In this document: one piece after another, positions 58,802-64,000 of the stretch
Layout: each line of letters starts with the position of its first letter
How positions within the stretch are numbered: position 1 is the first letter of the stretch
Assembly: GCF_051257895.1 (NCBI RefSeq)
Contig: NZ_CP194331.1
Coordinates: forward strand, 806,001 to 870,000
Source of the DNA: Gallionella straubiae
Lineage (GTDB): Bacteria; Pseudomonadota; Gammaproteobacteria; Burkholderiales; Gallionellaceae
Reading direction: 5' to 3'
Length of the DNA: 64,000 bases
Translations under genes and position numbers: made by a program
Notes under the pieces: model-generated
What the model saw: only the letters and a program-made list of their open reading frames with translations
Database searches by the model: none
Told to the model about the DNA's origin: nothing

Positions 58802-59424
58802 TGAGCCACGATCAGCGACTGCATTTACGCTATGCCCATACCGACCGCACTCGGATATTGAAGGATGTTCGCAAAAAGCGGACTTCAGAATTGGCCTGCG
58901 ATCAGATTTATTTCGTTGGATTCCGCATCAAGGGTGAGGGAGATGGCCGCTATCACCATGCTTTGATCCTCGCGGATGACCATGACAGCTTTCTGGACGG
59001 AATCGCCGGGGAATTCAATGCCATTCTGGGCCAGCCATCGGTGGCTTCCGTGAAGGATATTGCTTTGGTATTCGTGCGAAACCTGATGATCCTTGATCCC
59101 GAACTGGCGGTCTCTGCCGAGTCGCAAAACATCACAAGCGATATCCAGGAAGAACTGATCCGGAGAAATGATGGCCAGTATCGGTGCACGGGATGGTTGG
59201 CGAAGAACGTATTTGCCTGGTCAAGGTTCAAGCCGGCGATGCACTGTTGGCCATGGACAGTGCACGCCGGTCAGTCATGGCAAAGTATCAGAAGGAATGC
59301 TTCCCTTGGAGGTGTGCCAGCCACATCCGGAACGGCAGAGTGCTGTGCCTTGTTTGATGCCACAGCGGAGAGGATCAAGCCCTTGCTCAGCTGCGAATCC
59401 ACCGACAGCGCGTATCTGCACTAA
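58798..59424 (+). CDS. Hypothetical protein, last gene of the small-gene operon
   Basis: A 208-residue frame starting in an ATGA overlap (ATG 58798; ATG 58801 is next). The first ~125 residues look natural (RYHHALILADDHDSFLDGIA, ASVKDIALVFVRNLMILDPE). After ~59170 the frame becomes rich in Trp, Cys and His, while another frame (ATG 59193: MVGEERICLVKVQAGDALLA) reads better, so a frameshift or a separate small gene is likely. No family recognised. Confidence 0.5.
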   Translation: MMSHDQRLHLRYAHTDRTRILKDVRKKRTSELACDQIYFVGFRIKGEGDGRYHHALILADDHDSFLDGIAGEFNAILGQPSVASVKDIALVFVRNLMILDPELAVSAESQNITSDIQEELIRRNDGQYRCTGWLAKNVFAWSRFKPAMHCWPWTVHAGQSWQSIRRNASLGGVPATSGTAECCALFDATAERIKPLLSCESTDSAYLH

Positions 59425-59427
59425 GAT

Positions 59428-59709
59428 TCATTTTGTGTCGACGCGCTCGCGCAGTTCCTTGCCGGGTTTGAAGTGAGGGGCATACTTGGCCGGCACCATG
59501 ACGGTCACACCGGTCTTGGGGTTACGCCCTTTGCGCGGCGGACGATAATTAATGCCGAAGCTGCCAAAACCGCGCACTTCGACCCGCCCGCCCCTGGAGA
59601 GAGTTTTGGACATTTCATCGAGGACGAGCCGAACGGCAAGGTCGATGTCTTTAGTAGTGAGCGCCGGATACAGCAAGGCCAGATGATCGATGAGTTCTGC
59701 GCGTATCAT
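59428..59709 (-). CDS. ihfB: Integration host factor beta-type DNA-binding protein
   Basis: A 93-residue HU/IHF protein. It has two N-terminal helices (MIRAELIDHLALLYPALTTK), then GGRVEVRGFGSFGINYRPPR and the DNA-bending arm GRNPKTGVTV with its intercalating proline, ending in the basic FKPGKELRERV helix. The length and start (ATG 59709) match IHF-beta; a longer frame to 59745 adds 12 unlikely residues. IHF bends DNA for recombination and promoter control. It lies on the accessory side of the window, convergent with the small-gene operon, so it may be an island-borne paralogue. Confidence 0.92.
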   Translation of the reverse strand: MIRAELIDHLALLYPALTTKDIDLAVRLVLDEMSKTLSRGGRVEVRGFGSFGINYRPPRKGRNPKTGVTVMVPAKYAPHFKPGKELRERVDTK

Positions 59710-60188
59710 GTAACCGCAGCCGATTGCTCGGCCTTGAATTTGCAATTGGAACAGGCTATTAAATTGGAAGATTATACCGGAAGGATTGCATATCCATCAA
59801 AACTCTCGCTGTATCAAGCAGTCTATTCACCGCGACATTGGCACGCTAATTCGCTAGCGGCAGACTTGTGGAACCGTAATTTCCTGAGCGGACATGACGA
59901 ACTCACACAATCGACCCAAAGCGGAAGTTCTGGCTGTGTGCTCAGACCGTCTACTCTTCGGTGCGGCCATTTTCAACAAATAAGGGGAATGTCGACTTTA
60001 CACATTTTTCCAGACAACCTCATTCATCGAGACTAGGCCGAAATATCTAGATATTTCGGCCTATGTATTCAGGCATGGCAGTGTGCTTAAATGCGCTCGG
60101 AGTCTGCGCCCCCATTTCCGTAATGTAACAAAGAGACGCAGGAATTTAGAAGTGAAAATATTTATAACGATAGACCTGAAAGTGTGAA
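59710..60188. other. Intergenic region with a palindromic element
   Basis: No gene seen in 479 bases. It contains the promoter area of ihfB, and the best copy of the GCCGAAAT palindrome at 60034-60063. The AT-rich 60120-60188 stretch leads to the next gene. Confidence 0.5.
60034..60063. repeat. Perfect 30-base palindrome (GCCGAAAT element, best copy)
   Basis: A perfect palindrome with half-site TAGGCCGAAATATCT. Related copies stand at 15963, 48181, 52030 and 54421. The ATTCAGGCAT tail at 60067-60076 is shared with the 15963 copy. There is no T-run, so it is not a simple terminator. Confidence 0.85.
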
Positions 60189-60740
60189 ATGGAAAAGTCC
60201 ACAGTTGCAGCAGCTATAATTGCGCTTCTTGGCGGTTTGCTTGGTGTGTTTGTGGGGCAGAAGATGAGCGCCACGACAGAATCTGACAAATTGATTCGCG
60301 AAAAGCTAGATCAGGCATATGTGAATACGCTGGCCCTCCCGTCCCTCGCGCTTGACCTACACTCAGCCGTCCTCGACCCCATATCCGACGCAAATTTCCT
60401 TTACACAGCAGGGCGCTACGAGACAGCTCGTACCAAGTATCGTGAAGGCATAGCGCGCGTTGTCGCCGTCAGCGACCTCTATGAACCCAGACTCGATGCT
60501 TCCACACAGAAAGTGGCGGATTGCGCGAACAGGTTTAGCTCCGCAGCGGGAGATCAATTTCTTTTGAGGGCAGAACTTGGCGGCAAAGTCATTGTTCATC
60601 CCCCGTCCTATATCAATCCCAGCTCACCGCTGGTATTGCCAGAATCAATCAATATGACGGTGGCTTTGCGGCTGGAGTGCGAGAAAGCGACCAATGAACT
60701 AAAGAAGTCAGTCGCCTCCGCAATGGAATTACATCTGTGA
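60189..60740 (+). CDS. Hypothetical membrane-anchored protein
   Basis: A 183-residue protein with one N-terminal transmembrane helix (VAAAIIALLGGLLGVFVGQK) and a soluble helical domain (EKLDQAYVNTLALPSLALDL, ARTKYREGIARVVAVSDLYE). ATG 60189. Only two cysteines; no known motif. It is followed within ~20 bases by an attC-like site, so it could be a gene cassette. Confidence 0.6.
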   Translation: MEKSTVAAAIIALLGGLLGVFVGQKMSATTESDKLIREKLDQAYVNTLALPSLALDLHSAVLDPISDANFLYTAGRYETARTKYREGIARVVAVSDLYEPRLDASTQKVADCANRFSSAAGDQFLLRAELGGKVIVHPPSYINPSSPLVLPESINMTVALRLECEKATNELKKSVASAMELHL

Positions 60741-60761
60741 TAGTACAACCAATATCTGCCG

Positions 60762-60832
60762 GCCAACCCAGCGGTGCAGGGGACGCTACGCGATAAAAGC
60801 CGCGCAGCGCCTCTGACCTTGAACGGTTAGCG
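60762..60832 (+). repeat. attC-like recombination site (possible integron cassette junction)
   Basis: About 71 bases running from CCAACCC to AACGGTTAG. The inner left part GCAGGGGACGCT can pair with AGCGCCTCTGAC when single extra bases are left unpaired, which is the folded layout of attC sites, and ends carry AAC and GTTAG. The 3' core is not a perfect GTTRRRY. The next start codon follows 17 bases later, as in cassettes. No integrase gene is in the window. Confidence 0.45.
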
Positions 60833-60848
60833 TTTTCGCAAAGGAGTA

Positions 60849-61004
60849 ATGAGTCTAGAAGATAGGTTGACCGGTTGGATTGGTCCTTCAAGTGACACAG
60901 AGCAAGACAAACAAGATCGGACAGAGCGAATGATCCGAGATGCCATTAGCTCTCACGCTCCTTTTAATAATTGCTCTCTAAAAATATATGCGAAAGGAAT
61001 TGGT
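60849..61004 (+). pseudogene. Decapitated nucleotidyltransferase gene (5' end only)
   Basis: AAAGGAG precedes ATG 60849. The first ~52 residues (MSLEDRLTGWIGPSSDTEQD, DRTERMIRDAISSHAPF, CSLKIYAKG) look like the start of nucleotidyltransferases of the CD-NTase/OAS-like type, which continue YAKGSYxNxTNV with the GS catalytic motif. Here the sequence departs right after KG, into AT-rich DNA that runs in frame into the subtilase gene. I infer a truncated gene. The identification rests on remembered family resemblance. Confidence 0.45.
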
Positions 61005-61046
61005 AAGCTGAAAAGCTTTCAAAATAATGGAAAGAAGGGGAATAAA

Positions 61047-63248
61047 TTGGAGCGTATTAAAACAAATACTGTATTGATGCTTTTCATTGCGTTGACTTTA
61101 CCAGCGTGTTCTACGCCAACTGCAAAATACTATTCCGATAATGCATATCTTATGAAAATTAGGGGGCGGTCTGATTTATCACTTGTTGACCAAAAAAAAA
61201 CGCCTTTGAGTGAGATGGGGACTTATGGGAAGCCTCTTTTAACAGTCCCATCATCATTTATTCATGGAGAAGATTTAACTATTCAAAATACAGACAGTAC
61301 TCAGACGTTGAGGCTTCAGGGGCTATATGATTATTGGCATTCATTCAGGGCATCAAACGATCCAACTGCAAAATCTCTTGGGGGCGAAGATCATCAAAAT
61401 GAGACGAAGCCTATTCCGCTAGGTGATGCTTGGGAGAATGCCTATAAAAAAGCTGAAGAAATACACAAAACTTTATCGGCAAACAAAACCTTAGTTGCAA
61501 ATGATGAAGGGTATGACCTAATCGAATTTGAACCTAATGTGTATATTGAAATGACTGAGGATGTTAATAGAAGTAAACCACCAAGTGACGTATGGGGGTA
61601 TGAGAAGGATGAGAACGGGAATCCAATTCCAGATTGGTATTTTACAAATAAATATTCACAACTGAACCAAGCAAGGGAAGTTCTCTCAAGTAAGAAGATT
61701 GCCGATAAAGATCGAGTGCTGATTGCCCATCTTGATACTGGATTTAGTTCTAAAGATGCCTTGCTGTTAATGAATCCGACAGAGACTGCAAGATCAACTT
61801 ACAAGTTGGAATACCGTCCTCCGTATGTGCAGGATTGGAAATATGGAGAATTTAAAATTGAGGATTCCCAAAATTTCTTTCAAAAAAAATGTTCTGAAAA
61901 TTTTGAGGTTCCACCTTTAAACCAAGAGCATGGAGAGTGTCCTGGTCATGGTGTAAAGACTTTATCGGTACTATCAGGTGGCGAGTATAAGTTTGATATT
62001 AATGGGAAGACATATATTGTCGGTGCAAACCCATATGCCAATGTAGTGGGGTATCGAATAAAGGATGGTCCGATACATTTTCGTACAACTGAAATGGTTG
62101 AGGCGATTAATAGCGCAATTCAAAGGAATGTAGATGTTATCAGCATGAGTGCGGGTGGATTTCCAAGTGGAGCCCAGAGAGATGCTGTAAACCTTGCTTA
62201 TGATAAGGGTGTTGCGATTTTTGCAGCTACTGGTGATTACTTTAAGGTTCCATTCTTATCAATATTTGGGTTTGGTCAGACCCCATCGATGGTTGGATAT
62301 CCGGCACGTTATAACCGAGTAATGGCAGTTGCTGGAACGACATATGGTTATAAAAGCTATGGGGATGATCCTTATAGCGAGTGGGTTGGAATTTTTAAAA
62401 ACGGGCTGAACTGGGATAAATGGGCTGACTGGATGTTGCGAGGAAACTATGGTCCTAAATCGATTATGTCTGGTGGTAAAGCTGTATCAGCGTATGCGCC
62501 AAATGTTATGAGTTCACAGCCGTCGCTAGCTAATGGCCTATATACCTCAGTTTCTTTAGCTGGAGCGGGGACATCTCATTCAACTCCACAGGTCGCTGGT
62601 GCAGCTTCAATTTGGTTGCAATTGCAACGAGAAAGAATCGTAAGTTTGGGAAAATGGAGGGATAGTTGGGAAAAAGCTGAGGCCGTATATCAGGCCGTTT
62701 CGGTCTGTAGTGCTGCTAAAACAAGGCCTGTTGGAATGAGTGATAGTGATTTTGTTAATTACTTTGGGTCTGGGCATCTTAAGGCATTCGATGCACTAAG
62801 CTATCAGTTTCCCACTACTCCAAATACATTGCATAAGCGGGCGGAGTCGAGAATTGGACACACGTGGATGATTGACTTATTTATGACCATGAGGAAAGGG
62901 GATGTGTTTGATCCATCATGGGAACGTATTCGGAGCTCTATGATGGCTTTAGAGGCCGTCCAGTTTGCAACAATTGACAAAGGCCTTGCCAAAGCAAAAG
63001 CCGCATTGGATCAATGTCTATTGGCAGCCGCGACTAAAGACTCCGATTATCAATGCAAGGAGAAAGCTGTTGATTTTCTGGATGCTCTTGAGGCATATCC
63101 GGAATTATCCTTGACCTTGCGGAAAGCGGTTGCTCAAGCTTTATCTAAGATTGATCTACGGATATTTGATAATCAAATTAGACTTATTCGTGATGCTCTT
63201 GATGAAACGAACCCAGATTCCTGCAAATTGAATAAAGCTGGAGCATGA
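61047..63248 (+). CDS. Subtilisin-like (S8) serine protease, lipoprotein
   Basis: A 733-residue protein if started at TTG 61047, where GAAGGGG sits upstream and a lipoprotein signal begins (MERIKTNTVLMLFIALTLPA|C). The frame continues upstream to ATG 60849 through a nucleotidyltransferase remnant. The catalytic triad is complete: Asp230 (IAHLDTG), His301 (GHGVKT) and Ser510 (GTSHSTPQVAG). There is a long N-terminal region before the protease domain and a helical C-terminal ~180 residues. Markedly AT-rich compared with the core, so acquired. A cell-surface or periplasmic protease; processing of the RTX adhesin, as SphB1 does for filamentous haemagglutinin in Bordetella, is only a possibility. 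Confidence 0.88.
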   Translation: MERIKTNTVLMLFIALTLPACSTPTAKYYSDNAYLMKIRGRSDLSLVDQKKTPLSEMGTYGKPLLTVPSSFIHGEDLTIQNTDSTQTLRLQGLYDYWHSFRASNDPTAKSLGGEDHQNETKPIPLGDAWENAYKKAEEIHKTLSANKTLVANDEGYDLIEFEPNVYIEMTEDVNRSKPPSDVWGYEKDENGNPIPDWYFTNKYSQLNQAREVLSSKKIADKDRVLIAHLDTGFSSKDALLLMNPTETARSTYKLEYRPPYVQDWKYGEFKIEDSQNFFQKKCSENFEVPPLNQEHGECPGHGVKTLSVLSGGEYKFDINGKTYIVGANPYANVVGYRIKDGPIHFRTTEMVEAINSAIQRNVDVISMSAGGFPSGAQRDAVNLAYDKGVAIFAATGDYFKVPFLSIFGFGQTPSMVGYPARYNRVMAVAGTTYGYKSYGDDPYSEWVGIFKNGLNWDKWADWMLRGNYGPKSIMSGGKAVSAYAPNVMSSQPSLANGLYTSVSLAGAGTSHSTPQVAGAASIWLQLQRERIVSLGKWRDSWEKAEAVYQAVSVCSAAKTRPVGMSDSDFVNYFGSGHLKAFDALSYQFPTTPNTLHKRAESRIGHTWMIDLFMTMRKGDVFDPSWERIRSSMMALEAVQFATIDKGLAKAKAALDQCLLAAATKDSDYQCKEKAVDFLDALEAYPELSLTLRKAVAQALSKIDLRIFDNQIRLIRDALDETNPDSCKLNKAGA

Positions 63249-63274
63249 ATTGTTCAATGGCTAATTTGTGCAGG

Positions 63275-63567
63275 TTACGGCTGACTCCAGTGAATTGCGC
63301 ACAGTGTGCCCAGCAGTGGAGGCTGGCGTAACCCACCTATACGAGGGTATCCCGAATTTTGTGTAAACGGGATTTCCCTTTCCTTTACGTGAATGCAGTC
63401 CAGATAGACGATGGGATACAGCGCATCCAGCGGGCGGGACTGCAATGCCTTCACCTCATTGGCCACGGCATCGGTCACCGAGGAGATCAGCGTCGGTGAC
63501 ACCTCCGTGCCATACATTTCTTCCTGGTGCAGGCCGGTGAAAACGTTGAATGCCTGGTATTGATTGG
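63275..63567 (-). pseudogene. IS256-family transposase remnant
   Basis: The reverse frame encodes an internal piece of a Mutator/IS256-type transposase (FNVFTGLHQEEMYGTEVSPT, LISSVTDAVANEV, LYPIVYLDCIHVK), then jumps at ~63378 into a terminal-repeat sequence (63343-63377, GAGGGTATCCCGAATTTTGT). The C-terminal half of the gene is therefore deleted. At 63568 a second, nearly identical terminal repeat begins, belonging to the next element. Confidence 0.8.
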
Positions 63568-64000
63568 AGGGTGTCCCGAATTTTGTGTAAACGGGGTTTC
63601 TCTACTGTTGCGGCATCCGATCCTCGAACTGGATAGTAAACCGGTTTAGCGCAGCCTTCCAATCCCTGATGGGCATCGTCCATTTCTTGCTGATGTTATT
63701 CAGCGCCAGGTAGAACAGTTTCAGTAATGCCTCGTCGCTTGGGAATGAGCCCCGGTTTTTGGTGATCTTGCGCAGGCTCATGTTCACCGACTCGATCGCA
63801 TTAGTGGTGTAGATCACTCGCCTGATCTCCGGCGGGTAGTCAAAGAACGGGATGATACGCGCCCAGTTGCGCCGCCATGACTGGATGATCGGCGGGTACG
63901 CCTCACCCCATTTTTCCTCGAGTTCGGCCAGCCGCAGCCCGGCATCCTCGACGGTGGCGGCGCTATAGATGGCGCGCAAGCCGGTTACGACCTCTTCACG
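63568..64000 (-). mobile_element. IS256-family element, left end, running off the window
   Basis: A terminal repeat (63568-63602, GAGGGTGTCCCGAATTTTGT) directly bounds an intact transposase 3' end. It is a direct copy, with a few changes, of the repeat at 63343-63377. The element is inserted in, or next to, an older remnant of the same family. Confidence 0.8.
63602..64000 (-). CDS. IS256-family (Mutator) transposase, C-terminal part (partial)
   Basis: The frame is open to the window edge and ends at 63602. It has the conserved C-terminal block of the family: the catalytic glutamate region YTTNAIESVNMSLRKITKNR, followed by GSFPSDEALLKLFYLALNNI and the RDWKAALNRFTIQFEDR tail. The first two catalytic aspartates lie outside the window. 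It looks functional as far as it can be seen. Confidence 0.92.
   Translation of the reverse strand, partial: REEVVTGLRAIYSAATVEDAGLRLAELEEKWGEAYPPIIQSWRRNWARIIPFFDYPPEIRRVIYTTNAIESVNMSLRKITKNRGSFPSDEALLKLFYLALNNISKKWTMPIRDWKAALNRFTIQFEDRMPQQ

Overview
The window comes from a GC-rich proteobacterial chromosome. The surE-pcm-nlpD order, a RelA-type synthetase, a bacteriohemerythrin and the protein sequences fit a microaerophilic betaproteobacterium, possibly a Gallionellales/Nitrosomonadales relative. That placement is inference. The first ~30 kb look like core or long-resident DNA. From ~30 kb to the right edge the window is accessory DNA with IS elements, palindromic repeats, gene fragments and AT-rich cargo.

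Left part (1-29.6 kb). It starts with the end of an ABC ATPase, a TetR regulator and a class II cytochrome c. A reverse-strand surE-pcm-nlpD operon follows, ending in a radical SAM gene instead of rpoS. An FkbM methyltransferase gene is split by a 1.23-kb IS30-family element. The main interest is two reverse-strand clusters that together carry three Ycf46-like AAA+ ATPases. Cluster I (7117-12473) runs pseudokinase-AAA fusion, DUF1257/Ycf35-like, FGE-fold protein, DUF2997-like, AAA. Cluster II (22668-29632) runs helical-repeat protein, GrpE-like, Hsp70-like, NrdG-like radical SAM activase, AAA, [2Fe-2S] ferredoxin. Tight spacing and ATGA overlaps suggest a dedicated chaperone/remodelling machine with redox and signalling parts. 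Between the clusters lie a small membrane protein, a patatin, RelA without an ACT domain, a hemerythrin, a SEC-C/TPR/methyltransferase fusion, a HEPN-domain protein and a diguanylate cyclase.

Middle part (30-55.3 kb). A tRNA-Pro-like 3' fragment marks a possible island edge. Then comes a 16.7-kb gene for a 5553-residue type I-secreted RTX adhesin with a ~1.5-kb internal direct repeat. Upstream of it lie a small gene broken at a 14-base G tract (possible phase variation), a relocated RTX fragment, a DDE transposase, a small helical protein, and HlyD- and HlyB-type exporter genes. A FimB/FimE-like tyrosine recombinase follows. Several copies of a GCCGAAAT...ATTTCGGC palindrome occur here, two of them flanking the hlyB-type gene.

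Right part (55.4-64 kb). A Sel1-repeat secreted protein, an XRE regulator, five overlapping small unknown genes, an IHF-beta gene, a membrane-anchored unknown protein followed by an attC-like site, the decapitated 5' end of a nucleotidyltransferase gene fused in frame to an AT-rich subtilisin-like lipoprotein gene, and nested IS256-family sequences at the edge.
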